From CAZGMN01 sp964645765 (GTDB lineage: Bacteria > Acidobacteriota > Aminicenantia > Aminicenantales > Aminicenantaceae), in assembly GCA_964645765.1 (NCBI GenBank), contig CAZYBE010000002.1, positions 62,001 through 126,000 of the forward strand: DNA of 64,000 bases, read 5' to 3'. Within the stretch, counting starts at the first letter, position 1. Each line of letters opens with the position of its first letter. Below the pieces are notes generated by a model. That model ran no database searches. It worked only from the letters and a program-made list of their open reading frames with translations, and was not told the origin of the DNA. Below are positions 24,204 to 32,866 of this stretch, one piece after another. A program made the translations under genes and the position numbers.

Positions 24204-25394
24204 TTAAACCATTTCCACAGCCATAGCGACTGCGTCTCCGCTTCCAAGGCAGAGAGAAGCGATGCCCTTCTTCAAGCCTCTGTGTTTCAGGGCATAGACC
24301 AGAGTGGTCAATATCCTGGCCCCTGTGGCTCCGATCGGGTGGCCTAAAGCCACAGCTCCTCCGTGGACATTGACCTTTTCCCTCTCGAGCCCAAGCTCTT
24401 TGAGCAGAACTACGAGCTGGGCTGAAAAAGCCTCGTTGATCTCAAACAGGTCGACATCCTTGATTTTCCAGCCGACGTTGGCCAGCAGCTTCTCTATCGC
24501 ACCCTTGGGTGCATACATGACCATCGCTGGCTCCACGCCGTTGGTTGTGTAGCCTAAAATCTTGGCCATGGCTTTAAGGCCCTTCTCCTTCACGGCCTCA
24601 TCCGAAGCAATAACAACAGCAGCAGCTCCATCATTTAAACTAGACGCATTTCCGGCTGTCACTGTCCCATCCTTCTTGAAAGCAGGCTTAAGGCTTCCAA
24701 GCTTCTCCAGCGAGGTGTCCTTTCGCGGGCCTTCATCCACGGCGAAAAACAACGGTTCTCCTTTCCTTTGAGGAACTTCCACCGGGACAATCTCATCCTT
24801 AAAATAGCCCTTTTCGATGGCATGCACAGCTTTCTGGTGGCTGCTCAGGGCGTATGCGTCCTGTTCCTCACGGGTCGCTCCGAATTTATCGGCGACGATT
24901 TCTCCTGTCAATCCCATATGCTGGTTGTCAAATGCACACCAGAGGCCGTCGAGGATCATTGAATCAACCATCTTCACCTCGCCGAATTTGACTCCTTCTC
25001 TCAAACCCCAGACAAGATGAGGTGCTTGGCTCATGCTCTCCATCCCGCCGGCAACGATGATATTCTTCTCCTCGAGCCAGATCGCCTGGGCAGCGAGAGC
25101 AACAGCTTTTAAAGCCGAGCCGCAGACCTTGTTTACGGTGAAGCAGCTCACGGTATAAGGAATTCCTCCTTTCACTGCCGCCTGTTTGGCAGAGGCCTGG
25201 CCTATTCCTGCAGAGACGACATTGCCCATGATGACTTCATCAACGTTTTCGCCTTTAATCCCGGCTCTTTTCACGGCTTCCTTGATGGCCATTCCACCTA
25301 AGTCCGTTGCTTTAAAATTTTTTAGAGCCCCTAAAAAGCTGCCGATTGGAGTGCGGGCAGCACTGACGATAAAAACATCTCTTAATTCACACAT
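24204..25394 (-). CDS. Acetyl-CoA acetyltransferase (thiolase)
   Basis: 396 residues. The nucleophilic Cys lies in FTVNKVCGSALKAV (near 89), and the second catalytic pair is HPIGATGAR (His near 350) and LCLGSGDAVAMAVE (Cys near 380). NEAFSAQLV is the usual acyl-pocket motif. It condenses two acetyl-CoA or cleaves acetoacetyl-CoA. The motif LGSGDAVAM replaces the more common IGGGMGVAM; the catalytic Cys is kept. First gene of the pair with the hydroxybutyryl-CoA dehydrogenase. GAAAGG lies 8 nt before the ATG. Confidence 0.92.
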   Translation of the reverse strand: MCELRDVFIVSAARTPIGSFLGALKNFKATDLGGMAIKEAVKRAGIKGENVDEVIMGNVVSAGIGQASAKQAAVKGGIPYTVSCFTVNKVCGSALKAVALAAQAIWLEEKNIIVAGGMESMSQAPHLVWGLREGVKFGEVKMVDSMILDGLWCAFDNQHMGLTGEIVADKFGATREEQDAYALSSHQKAVHAIEKGYFKDEIVPVEVPQRKGEPLFFAVDEGPRKDTSLEKLGSLKPAFKKDGTVTAGNASSLNDGAAAVVIASDEAVKEKGLKAMAKILGYTTNGVEPAMVMYAPKGAIEKLLANVGWKIKDVDLFEINEAFSAQLVVLLKELGLEREKVNVHGGAVALGHPIGATGARILTTLVYALKHRGLKKGIASLCLGSGDAVAMAVEMV

Positions 25395-25484
25395 GTATTA
25401 AACCTTTCATTTTTAAAATAAAGTTAATATAACATAAATAAGACCTCATTTTTATCACAATTGAAAAAAGGTGTAAACAAATTA

Positions 25485-25532
25485 TCAGGCCAGGTGTTCT
25501 CGAAAACACGCAGGCTTTCCATCGCTAGGCGG
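25485..25532 (-). repeat. Half-copy of the dispersed palindromic element beside copy B
   Basis: tcaggccaggtgt, then ctcgaaaacacgcaggc, is a right-end half of the family in minus orientation, directly abutting copy B. Two elements or remnants thus sit side by side in the thiolase-fhs gap. Confidence 0.5.
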
Positions 25533-25533
25533 A

Positions 25534-25669
25534 GGCTGAATGGCGAGAAAACCGTTTGAAGGCTGAGCGGGCATGGTTCCTCGACCGAAGGGAGAGGAGA
25601 GCGAAGCCTGAAACCGAGCCGCTTTTGCCTCGCTGGGGCAAAAGCGGCGTGTTTTCGAGCCATTCAGCC
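25534..25669 (+). repeat. Dispersed palindromic element, copy B
   Basis: Arms ggctgaatggc (25534-25544) and gccattcagcc (25659-25669), then GA/GA, gaaaac/gttttc, body ccgtttgaaggctgagcggg, and the hairpin gccgcttttgcc (25618-25629) / ggcaaaagcggc (25637-25648). It begins 19 nt after the fhs stop on the minus strand. It is the simplest complete copy and serves as reference for the family. Confidence 0.85.
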
Positions 25670-25688
25670 GCAGCCCACATTCGGGAGT

Positions 25689-27359
25689 CTAAGAAATCCC
25701 GGTTATCTCGCCGTCGTCAGTAACATCGATTCTTTCAGCAGCAGGCGATTTCGGCAGTCCGGGCATGGTCATGATGTCTCCGCAGTAAACCACCACAAAC
25801 CCTGCACCTGAGCTGATTGAGGCGTCGGTGACAATAAGGGAAAAATTCCTTGGCCTTCCCCGGGCCTCATCATCACCGGAAAGGGAATATTGCGTTTTGG
25901 CGATACAAACAGGAAGATTCATGAATCCATCACCCTCAATCTTAAGAATCTTTCTCTTTATCTTTCCTTCCATGGCTGCAGAGGCTGCGCCATAAATCTT
26001 CTTGGCCACGACCTCGATTTTCTGGATGAGGGGCATATTCAGGGGATAGAGGAATTGGAAATGGCTTTCGTCTTGCTCAATTGCTTTTAGAATCTCTTGA
26101 GCCAGCTCCAGCCCTCCCTCTCCTCCCATGCCATAGACATTACTCAAGGCGGCTCGAACCTTTTCTTTCCGGCATAACTCCAGAAACTTCTTTATTTCCT
26201 TATCTGTATCTGCGGGAAATTTATTCAAGGCGACGACAAGCGGAACGCCAAAAATCCTCAAATTCTCAATGTGCTTTTGAAGGTTTTCAAAGCCTCGCTC
26301 TAAAGCCTCCACATTCTCTTCATTGATTTTTGGCAGTTCCACTCCGCCATGAAATTTAAGTGCCCTCGCAGTTGCCACCAGAACACAAGCATCTGGCGGA
26401 GGAATTTGGCCAGTCCTGACCACGATATCAAAAAACTTCTCCGCGCCGAGGTCCGAGGCAAAGCCTGTCTCAGTGACGACAAAATCCGCAAGGTGAAGAG
26501 CCATCCTTGTGGCAATGATGGAATTTGTTCCATGGGCAATGTTGGCAAAGGGTCCGCCGTGAATCAAAGCAGGAGTGCCCTCCAGGGTCTGGACAAGGTT
26601 AGGCTTTATGGCATCCTTGAGCAACGCAGCCATCGCTCCCTCTACCTTGAGCTCACGGGCATAAACAGGCTTATTGTCCGGCGAATCTCCGACGAAGATA
26701 TTCCCCAACCTTTGCTTCAAGTCTTTCAGGTTTTCTGAAAGGCAGAGAATGGCCATGACTTCAGAGGCTGCGGTGATTTCAAAACCCGTCTCTCTGGCTA
26801 TTCCCTGAAGAGCACTTCCTATGCCAACCACCACTTCTCGCAAGACACGGTCATCCATGTCCATGACTCTCTTCCAGGATACCTTGCGGCAGTCGAGCAA
26901 CCCGCAGGCTCCGTCAAAATGGAGGCGGTTGTCGACCATGGCTGCCAGAAGGTTGTGGGCTGCGGTCACAGCATGAATGTCTCCAGTAAAATGAAGGTTT
27001 ATCTCGTCTGAAGGAACAACCCGCGCCTTTCCGCCTCCAGTTGCCCCGCCTTTCATTCCGAAGACAGGGCCGAGCGACGGCTCTCTCAAAGCTACGACCG
27101 CCTTTTTCTCCATGCGGCTCAAGGCGTCAGCCAGACCGATGGATGTCGTCGTCTTTCCCTCTCCGGCTGGAGTGGGAGTCATGGCTGTGACTATTATCAA
27201 TTTTCCTTTTTTGCCATCTCTTTTTTGGGCTGCCTCCAAAGAAACCTTTGCTATGTATCTGCCAAATTTCTCTAAATACCGGTCTTCTATCCCGAGCTTC
27301 TTGGCAATCTCCTCTATCGGTCTCATCCCTTTCTCGTTGATTTCAGCATTTCTGACCAT
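25689..27359 (-). CDS. fhs: Formate-tetrahydrofolate ligase
   Basis: 556 residues. P-loop TPAGEGKTTTSIGLADAL (about 60-77), FGMKGGATGGGKARVVP, NLHFTGDIHAVTAAHNLLAA, FANIAHGTNSIIATRMAL and ETGFASDLGAEKF are hallmark motifs. It makes 10-formyl-THF from formate, THF and ATP, feeding purine synthesis or the methyl branch of the Wood-Ljungdahl pathway. No folD or acetogenesis genes are adjacent. It stands alone between two palindromic elements. Confidence 0.95.
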   Translation of the reverse strand: MVRNAEINEKGMRPIEEIAKKLGIEDRYLEKFGRYIAKVSLEAAQKRDGKKGKLIIVTAMTPTPAGEGKTTTSIGLADALSRMEKKAVVALREPSLGPVFGMKGGATGGGKARVVPSDEINLHFTGDIHAVTAAHNLLAAMVDNRLHFDGACGLLDCRKVSWKRVMDMDDRVLREVVVGIGSALQGIARETGFEITAASEVMAILCLSENLKDLKQRLGNIFVGDSPDNKPVYARELKVEGAMAALLKDAIKPNLVQTLEGTPALIHGGPFANIAHGTNSIIATRMALHLADFVVTETGFASDLGAEKFFDIVVRTGQIPPPDACVLVATARALKFHGGVELPKINEENVEALERGFENLQKHIENLRIFGVPLVVALNKFPADTDKEIKKFLELCRKEKVRAALSNVYGMGGEGGLELAQEILKAIEQDESHFQFLYPLNMPLIQKIEVVAKKIYGAASAAMEGKIKRKILKIEGDGFMNLPVCIAKTQYSLSGDDEARGRPRNFSLIVTDASISSGAGFVVVYCGDIMTMPGLPKSPAAERIDVTDDGEITGIS

Positions 27360-27414
27360 TTGTCCCTCCCTCTAAGAAGTATTTCCCAAAACATTTTCAA
27401 AATATCTACTTAAG

Positions 27415-27599
27415 GAAGATCAGGCTGGGTAGTGAGAAGACCGGATGAAAGGCTGAGCGGGCACGGTATACAAAATGGGGACTGTCCCTTTTCTTGAGAG
27501 GGACTGTCCCCATTTTGTATGAGCGAAGCCTTGAATCGAGCCGCTTTTGCCTCGCTGGGGCAAAAGCGGCGTGTCTTCGAATTACCCAGCCTGATCTTC
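27415..27599 (+). repeat. Dispersed palindromic element, copy C (swapped central hairpin)
   Basis: Perfect 17-bp arms gaagatcaggctgggta (27415-27431) and its complement (27583-27599). The inner stem is gaagac/gtcttc where other copies have gaaaac/gttttc, a compensatory pair change. Hairpin gccgcttttgcc (27540-27551) / ggcaaaagcggc (27559-27570) is retained. The central ggttcctcgaccgaagg segment is replaced by another palindrome (27468-27520). It starts 24 nt after the radC stop on the minus strand. Confidence 0.85.
27468..27520. repeat. Perfect 21-bp palindrome inside copy C
   Basis: Arms 27468-27488 and 27500-27520 are exactly complementary (21 bp; core ggggactgtccc) around an 11-nt loop. 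It replaces the central hairpin found in copies A, B and D. The cttttct in its loop is also seen next to hairpins at 5.4 and 9.0 kb. Confidence 0.8.
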
Positions 27600-27623
27600 A
27601 CTCAGCTTGCCATACAAAAATAC

Positions 27624-28364
27624 TTACTTCTTCTCAAAATTTTGAAACATTATATCATAATCTTCAATCAAACCCTGGTCGGCAAAGCTGAAGTAGCGGT
27701 TATTTCCGATGATGATGTGGTCCAGGACTTTGAGCTGCATGAGGCTGGCGGCAAAGACAAGCTCCTTGGTTATTTCTTTATCACTCAGAGAAGGCTCAGG
27801 GTCACCGGAGGGGTGGTTGTGGACAAAAATTAAAGAAGAGGCATCGCATTTCAAGGCTTGTTTCATTATCTCCCTGGGATAAATAGCGCTCGAATCCACT
27901 GTCCCTTCAAATATTGTCTTTTCCATTAGTATCTGATTCTTTGCATCCAGAAAAAGGACTTTGAATTTCTCCCTTCTCAGGTCTCGCAGCGTATGGAACA
28001 GATAGTCAAAGACTTCTTTCGAGGAGTGGCAGTAGGGCTTGCTCATCATTCTTTCTTTAAGGAAATAGCGGGAAACTTCCTGGACGAGCTTGAGGCCGAA
28101 GACATTATGAGGGCCGACTCCCCTAATTTCTTGAAGCTCGTCAGCTGGAGCCTCCAGAATTCCTCTCAAGGACCGGAATCTCTTCAAAGCTTCCCTTGCC
28201 TGCTGCTTGCAATCTTTGCGTGGAGTTCCCAGAGTCAAGAGAAGCTCGATGATCTCATAGTCCAGGAATCCTGAAAGCCCTCCTCTCAGGAATTTCTCCC
28301 TGAGCCTTCGCCTGTGCCCCTGGCTTTTCGTGCTTTGTTTTTCTTCTTTTGTCGACTGTTCCAT
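27624..28364 (-). CDS. radC: RadC-family JAB-domain protein
   Basis: 246 residues. N-terminal helix-hairpin-helix region (about 45-95, LQEIRGVGPHNVFGLKLV) and a C-terminal MPN+/JAB domain (about 120-240) with the JAMM-like motif VHNHPSGDPEPSLSDKEIT, which holds the His-x-His and Asp ligands. Despite the historical name, a repair role is not proven; the fold is that of a metal-dependent peptidase or deubiquitinase relative. It is monocistronic. A basic, low-complexity N-terminus (about 1-25) precedes the domain. Confidence 0.9.
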   Translation of the reverse strand: MEQSTKEEKQSTKSQGHRRRLREKFLRGGLSGFLDYEIIELLLTLGTPRKDCKQQAREALKRFRSLRGILEAPADELQEIRGVGPHNVFGLKLVQEVSRYFLKERMMSKPYCHSSKEVFDYLFHTLRDLRREKFKVLFLDAKNQILMEKTIFEGTVDSSAIYPREIMKQALKCDASSLIFVHNHPSGDPEPSLSDKEITKELVFAASLMQLKVLDHIIIGNNRYFSFADQGLIEDYDIMFQNFEKK

Positions 28365-28494
28365 GACAAGAATTCACCACAATCAAAAGATTAGACGAAA
28401 GACAAATGAGAAATTTCGCAGGATTAAACTATTCTGGGCGAGATTCCAAGAAACACGGATAGATCGCTTGGAAGAGATGTTGGATCAGTTATTT

Positions 28495-28518
28495 TAACCT
28501 AAATTCGATTTTAGGTTA
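28495..28518. promoter_or_regulatory. Perfect 9-bp inverted repeat upstream of radC
   Basis: TAACCTAAA (28495-28503) and TTTAGGTTA (28510-28518) flank a 6-nt centre. It lies between the end of the respiratory operon and radC, both on the minus strand. It could be a repressor site or a weak terminator; there is no T run. The rest of the 230-bp gap is AT-rich without other signals. Confidence 0.4.
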
Positions 28519-28596
28519 ATTATGTTTAACTTATTATTTTATTATTTATAAAGCCGAAATCTTTTATGTTATCCCTTTCAAGCCAAAAGGTGAGGT

Positions 28597-28926
28597 TTAT
28601 TTTTTCTTGCCGGAGAAATATCCCAGCCTGTGCAGCCTGTCGACTTCCTTTATCTTGAGCCTCAGGAAGTAGATGAGGACAATGATCGAAAGCCACATCC
28701 AGGCTAAAAAGACATAGATTCCAATTGTTTCCTTGATATTTGAGGGAGAGGGGATAATCTTCTCAGGGCTTTTTTCTGATTTTAATGCCTTGCTCTGCGT
28801 TGCAGGCTTGGCCTCCTGGCCGAACTGAGATTGAGTAAAGAAAAGGAGAAAAAAGAAACAGAAGAATAAAAGCCATGCCAAAAACTTCTTCCTTATCCTG
28901 AATTTCTTCTTCATCCTGAACTTCAT
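28597..28926 (-). CDS. Small membrane protein, CcmD-like, last gene of the respiratory operon
   Basis: 109 residues. A cleavable or anchoring hydrophobic helix (FLAWLLFFCFFFLLFF) is followed by a linker and a second helix IGIYVFLAWMWLSIIVLIYF with a basic tail LRLKIKEVDRLHRLGYF. The second half resembles CcmD-type proteins, which in cytochrome c maturation help release holo-CcmE. Here it overlaps the cytochrome b gene by 4 nt, so a role in assembly or stability of the b/Rieske complex is also possible. No other ccm gene is in the window. Confidence 0.55.
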   Translation of the reverse strand: MKFRMKKKFRIRKKFLAWLLFFCFFFLLFFTQSQFGQEAKPATQSKALKSEKSPEKIIPSPSNIKETIGIYVFLAWMWLSIIVLIYFLRLKIKEVDRLHRLGYFSGKKK

Positions 28927-29987
28927 CCCAAAAGGCTCCAGGCTGTCATGGCAACAGCATAGGCTATAAAGGCATAAGCAATAAGCGTCAGAATCTTCCC
29001 CTTTCTTTCGGATGGCCTATTATCGATGAACGGAAGAAAGAAGAAGAGAATGCCGACCAGGGCAATCAGCAGGACTGCGAGGGTAACTCCGTTCACAAAA
29101 AGAATCTTGGCAGGGAATAATTTCAGAGTCTGGAAGAGGAAAAGAAAATACCACTCCGGCTTTACTCCCTCAGGGGCAGGCGCCATCAAATCTGCCTGCT
29201 TGTCCAAGGAAGGAGGGAAGAACACGGCCAGGGAGAAAACAACACCGGCAAGGATGAGCCAGACAATCATTTCCCTGCAGACGAAATTTGGCCAGAAAGG
29301 AATTTCCCTTACTTTCTCTTTCTTAATCTCAGCAGCAAGCGGCAGGCTCATTCCTTGCTTCTGAATAAGATAAATATGAATGGCCATGATGAGCAGAATA
29401 AAAATAGGGAGAATCGAGATGTGGAAGCTAAAGAAACGGCTCAACGTGTCTCCTGTGACATCTTCCCCCCCGCGAAGAAACTTGGTGACCCAGGCTCCGA
29501 TGACAGGAATCGAGCGCGGGATGTCTGTCCCGACTTTTGTGGCTGAGAGAGAAAGGTCATCCCAGGGAAGGAGGTAGCCGGTAAAGCCAAAGGCTAAAGT
29601 AACGATTAAAAGAAAAACGCCGCTCATCCAGGTCAGCTCCCTGGGTTTGCGATAGGACTTGACCAGCCAGATGCCTATAAGATGAATAAAGACCAAAGCA
29701 ATCATGAAAGACGCAGACCAAAAATGAACAGAGCGAATGATCCAGCCCAGAGGAACTTCGGTCATAATCCGGGCAACACTTTTATTAGCCTCTTCCAGAG
29801 TGGGTTTGTAATAGAAGGCGAGCATGAATCCTGTGATGACCTGAACGACAAAAAAGAACAGAATGGAGCTTCCAGTGTAATACCAGATGGTATGCTTGTG
29901 CTGGGGGACTTTCTTTTTCCTCAAGAACTCCATTATGGCCGAGATTCCAAAGCGCTCATCAAACCAGGATTGAATTCCCATTCTCAT
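28923..29987 (-). CDS. Cytochrome b of a Rieske/cytochrome b quinol oxidoreductase
   Basis: 354 residues, about eight helices. The four heme-ligand histidines are in HFWSASFMIALVFIHLIG and FSFHISILPIFILLIMAIHI, spaced as in cytochrome b. LPWDDLSLSATKVGTDIP and PEWYFLFLFQTLKLFPAKI are the quinone-site regions (PEWY). It oxidises quinol and passes electrons across the membrane together with the Rieske protein. It overlaps the Rieske gene upstream and the small membrane gene downstream by 4 nt each. No cytochrome c1 or c-type cytochrome gene follows, so the electron acceptor is not encoded here. A full-length b is used rather than split b6 and subunit IV. Confidence 0.9.
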   Translation of the reverse strand: MRMGIQSWFDERFGISAIMEFLRKKKVPQHKHTIWYYTGSSILFFFVVQVITGFMLAFYYKPTLEEANKSVARIMTEVPLGWIIRSVHFWSASFMIALVFIHLIGIWLVKSYRKPRELTWMSGVFLLIVTLAFGFTGYLLPWDDLSLSATKVGTDIPRSIPVIGAWVTKFLRGGEDVTGDTLSRFFSFHISILPIFILLIMAIHIYLIQKQGMSLPLAAEIKKEKVREIPFWPNFVCREMIVWLILAGVVFSLAVFFPPSLDKQADLMAPAPEGVKPEWYFLFLFQTLKLFPAKILFVNGVTLAVLLIALVGILFFFLPFIDNRPSERKGKILTLIAYAFIAYAVAMTAWSLLG

Positions 29988-30448
29988 TTCTTGGGCGCTC
30001 CCTCAAATCCCTCCCTGCTGATTATCAAATTTTCACCTTCGACGGCAAGAACAAGCCGGCGAAGCGGCCGGGGAGGAGGGCCGGCGATGTTTCTCCCCTG
30101 CTCGTCATACCAGCCTTCATGACAGGCGCAGAAGAATTTTTTCTTATCCGGAAGATAAGTGACATTGCAATCAAGGTGACTGCAGACAGCGACAAAAGGC
30201 GTGAAAGTGCCATCATCGTTCTTCTTCAAGATGCCAGGCTTGCTTCCCCACGAAAAATTCTTGACCGAATTTGGCGCCATATCCTTAAAATCCAAAAAAG
30301 GCAAGACAACCTGGTCAGGCTCTCTTGTCGGCGGGAAAACAAACCTGATAATAGGATAAAGAAAGGAAGCCAGCAGGGCGCCTATCCAGCCACCGAACAG
30401 GCCGTTTAAAAATTGGCGGCGGGTAAAGAGAGAATGCTTGAGCTTCAT
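29984..30448 (-). CDS. Rieske 2Fe-2S protein
   Basis: 154 residues. The N-terminus TRRQFLNGLFGGWIGALLASF combines a twin-arginine motif (Arg10-Arg11) with an uncleaved membrane helix, as in Rieske subunits exported by Tat. The cluster boxes are CSHLDC (Cys89, His91) and CACHEG (Cys107, His110), with Cys94 and Cys109 able to form the structural disulfide. AGPPPRPL follows as the Pro loop. It accepts electrons from quinol at cytochrome b. It overlaps sdhB by 4 nt, which is unusual: succinate dehydrogenase and a bc-type complex share one transcript. Confidence 0.92.
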   Translation of the reverse strand: MKLKHSLFTRRQFLNGLFGGWIGALLASFLYPIIRFVFPPTREPDQVVLPFLDFKDMAPNSVKNFSWGSKPGILKKNDDGTFTPFVAVCSHLDCNVTYLPDKKKFFCACHEGWYDEQGRNIAGPPPRPLRRLVLAVEGENLIISREGFEGAPKK

Positions 30449-31170
30449 CGCTTAATCCTAAAAATTTGTTTGACCTTCTCCACAACCAGCTTTCTTCTCA
30501 ATCCTCCAATGCCGTCTGCTGGCCTGACACTCTTCGGGCAGACATCGTTGCACCTGAGGATCGTATCGCACCCCCAAGCTCCTCCTTCTGTGTTGACTCT
30601 TGACCAGCTCTCAAAAGGTCTCCTATCCCTGGGGTCTTTGAGAAACCTGTAGAGCTTGGCCAGGGCGGCTGGCCCCAAATATCTTTCATCTCTCGAAACG
30701 ACCGGGCAAACGCTGTAACAGCATCCGCACATGATGCAGTTAATATACTGAAATATCCTCTCCATCTCCTTTTCTTCAATCCTGTAGCCCTTCTCCTTTA
30801 TTTCCGCATCTGAAGAAAGGTAGGGTTTGACTGCGTAAAGAGCTTCCCAGAAAGGCTCCATATCGACCACCAAATCCTTCTGGATTTCCAAGTTGGGCAG
30901 AGGCTCGATGACAATTAAAGAAGAGTGAAGCGAGCCAAGGTCTCGGCGGCAGGCCAGGTCAAACTTGCCGTTGACCACCATCCCGCACGAGCCGCAGATG
31001 GCTTCCCGGCAGCTATACCTGAAAGAAAGAGTGCAATCCTGTTCATTCCGGATTTCCATCAGAGCTTCGAGGAGCGCTTTCTTCTCCGTTGTTTCATATA
31101 AAAAATCTTGAAAATAAGGATACTCATCCCGGAGAGGGTCAAACCTGAATATTCTGAACGTATATTCCAC
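30445..31170 (-). CDS. sdhB: Succinate dehydrogenase/fumarate reductase iron-sulfur subunit
   Basis: 241 residues. 2Fe-2S motif SCREAICGSCGMVVNGK with a later Cys in FDLACR. 4Fe-4S and 3Fe-4S ligands in CIMCGCCYSVCP and CNDVCPKSV. The motif YINCIMCGCCYSVCP lies near 145. It relays electrons between the FAD of SdhA and the quinone site. Stop overlaps the Rieske start by 4 nt; 1 nt separates it from the sdhA stop. Direction (succinate oxidation or fumarate reduction) cannot be read from sequence; the joint Rieske/b genes favour oxidation of succinate into a quinol-driven chain. Confidence 0.93.
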   Translation of the reverse strand: MEYTFRIFRFDPLRDEYPYFQDFLYETTEKKALLEALMEIRNEQDCTLSFRYSCREAICGSCGMVVNGKFDLACRRDLGSLHSSLIVIEPLPNLEIQKDLVVDMEPFWEALYAVKPYLSSDAEIKEKGYRIEEKEMERIFQYINCIMCGCCYSVCPVVSRDERYLGPAALAKLYRFLKDPRDRRPFESWSRVNTEGGAWGCDTILRCNDVCPKSVRPADGIGGLRRKLVVEKVKQIFRIKR

Positions 31171-31171
31171 G

Positions 31172-32866
31172 TCAGTACTCTCTGGCCTTTGGCTTGTATT
31201 TGCCTGGCACCACCTCTTTGTAGCTAATCTGAGGCTTGCCGTCTTTATCTGTCACAAGAGTGTGCTTGAGCCAGTTCCGGTCATCACGCTCTTTGAAGTC
31301 AAGGCGATAATGGGAACCCCTGGTTTCTTCCCGGTTCAAGGCTCCCAGGGTGATGACTTCGGCTAAATCCAGCATGGAAGCAAACTCAAGGATGTTGACA
31401 AGCTCCTGGCTGTAGCGGAGGCATTTCCCGGAAATATAGACTCGCCCGTAGTCTTCTCTCAGAGCTCGGATTTGTTCCAAGGCTTCAGTCAGCTCTTTCT
31501 TATTCCTGAAAATCCCGACCTTCTCACTCATCACAACCTTTAACTTACTCAAGAGAAGATGAACCCTTGTGCCGGAATCTTTGTTCTGCCAGTTTTCAAT
31601 TCTCCTTTTTACCTCTACGGCTTCATCGAGCAGAATTTTTTCGCCTTCTTCTCCTTTACTTCCTTGGACATATTTGGAGGCTTTTTCTCCGGCGATCCTG
31701 CCAAAAATGATCGTGTCCAGCAGGGAGTTCCCGCCAAGCCGGTTGGCACCATGGACGCTGAAACAGGCGCATTCTCCGGCAGCGTAGAATCCTTCAACAC
31801 AGGATTCACAATCCCCGTTGACATCAATCCCGCCCATGGAATAATGCTGGGCTGGCTGGATGGGGATTGGAGCAGCAACAGGGTCAAGACTGGCAAAATC
31901 AAGGCAGATTTCCCTTACCCCAGGAAGCCTTTTTTTGATCTTGGCTTCGCCAAGATGCCTCAAATCAAGATGAACGTACTGTCCATCAAAGCCATTTCCC
32001 CTGTCAATCTCTGTCTGGATAGCTCGGGAGACGATGTCCCTAGGAGCGAGTTCCATGGCTGAGGGAGCATAATCAGCCATGAATCTTTTTCCCTTGTTAT
32101 TGATTAAATATCCGCCTTCTCCCCGCGCCCCTTCTGTAATCAGGATATTCTTCGGGAAAAGCGCGGTGGGATGGAACTGGACAAATTCCATGTCCTTTAA
32201 AGGAATTCCAGCTCGATAAGCAATTCCAATTCCGCTCCCATGGTTGATATAGGCATTGGTCGTCCTTAGATAGACGCGTCCATAGCCTCCGGTGGCAAAG
32301 ATGACAGCCCGGGCTTTGACCGGCATGACCTGGCCTGTGGCTAAATCGAGGACAACAGCCCCCAGGCATTTTCCATCCTTGACCACAAGCTTGGTCACCA
32401 GCCATTCGTTATGAAACTTTACCTGACGCTTTATCGACTGCTCGAATAGAGTATGGAGGAGGACGAGTCCGGTCCTGTCCGCGGCATAGCATGTCCTTGG
32501 AAATCCTGCCCCGCCAAACGGCCTCTGGGCGATGACCCCTCCAGGAAAACGGCTGAAGGGAACGCCGAGATATTCCAGTTCGTAGATGGCTGGAATGGCT
32601 TTCTCGCACATCAGCTCGGCGACATCCTGGTCGGCAAGATAATCACTGCCCTTGATGGTGTCAAAAGCATGCCGCTCCCAGCTATCTTCTCTTCCTTCAG
32701 GATTATTCCCTAAGGCGGCGTTTATCCCTCCCTGGGCAGCGACAGAGTGAGAGCGAAGGGGATGAACTTTGGAGACAACAGCAACCTTCAGCCTGGGGTC
32801 GCTGTACAATGCAGCAGCCAGCCCTGCCAATCCACCCCCGACGATAAGGATGTCCTGACTGAACAT
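31172..32866 (-). CDS. sdhA: Succinate dehydrogenase/fumarate reductase flavoprotein subunit
   Basis: 564 residues. ADP-binding motif IVGGGLAGLAAAL at the N-terminus; RSHSVAAQGGINAAL with His40 as the expected site of covalent FAD attachment. FHPTALFPKNILITEGARGEG and QPAQHYSMGGIDVNGDCES cover the dicarboxylate site and capping domain. CACFSVHGANRLGGNSLLD is the conserved FAD-domain motif. Slightly shorter than Escherichia coli SdhA (588). It sits between the membrane anchor gene and sdhB, spaced by 0-1 nt. Confidence 0.95.
   Translation of the reverse strand: MFSQDILIVGGGLAGLAAALYSDPRLKVAVVSKVHPLRSHSVAAQGGINAALGNNPEGREDSWERHAFDTIKGSDYLADQDVAELMCEKAIPAIYELEYLGVPFSRFPGGVIAQRPFGGAGFPRTCYAADRTGLVLLHTLFEQSIKRQVKFHNEWLVTKLVVKDGKCLGAVVLDLATGQVMPVKARAVIFATGGYGRVYLRTTNAYINHGSGIGIAYRAGIPLKDMEFVQFHPTALFPKNILITEGARGEGGYLINNKGKRFMADYAPSAMELAPRDIVSRAIQTEIDRGNGFDGQYVHLDLRHLGEAKIKKRLPGVREICLDFASLDPVAAPIPIQPAQHYSMGGIDVNGDCESCVEGFYAAGECACFSVHGANRLGGNSLLDTIIFGRIAGEKASKYVQGSKGEEGEKILLDEAVEVKRRIENWQNKDSGTRVHLLLSKLKVVMSEKVGIFRNKKELTEALEQIRALREDYGRVYISGKCLRYSQELVNILEFASMLDLAEVITLGALNREETRGSHYRLDFKERDDRNWLKHTLVTDKDGKPQISYKEVVPGKYKPKAREY

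Noticed and set aside
27360..27420. Riboswitch (THF or purine class) upstream of fhs
   Set aside because: No conserved aptamer core was recognised; the leader is short and AT-rich before element C.
31559..32062. 167-codon plus-strand frame antisense to sdhA
   Set aside because: Shadow of the flavoprotein gene.
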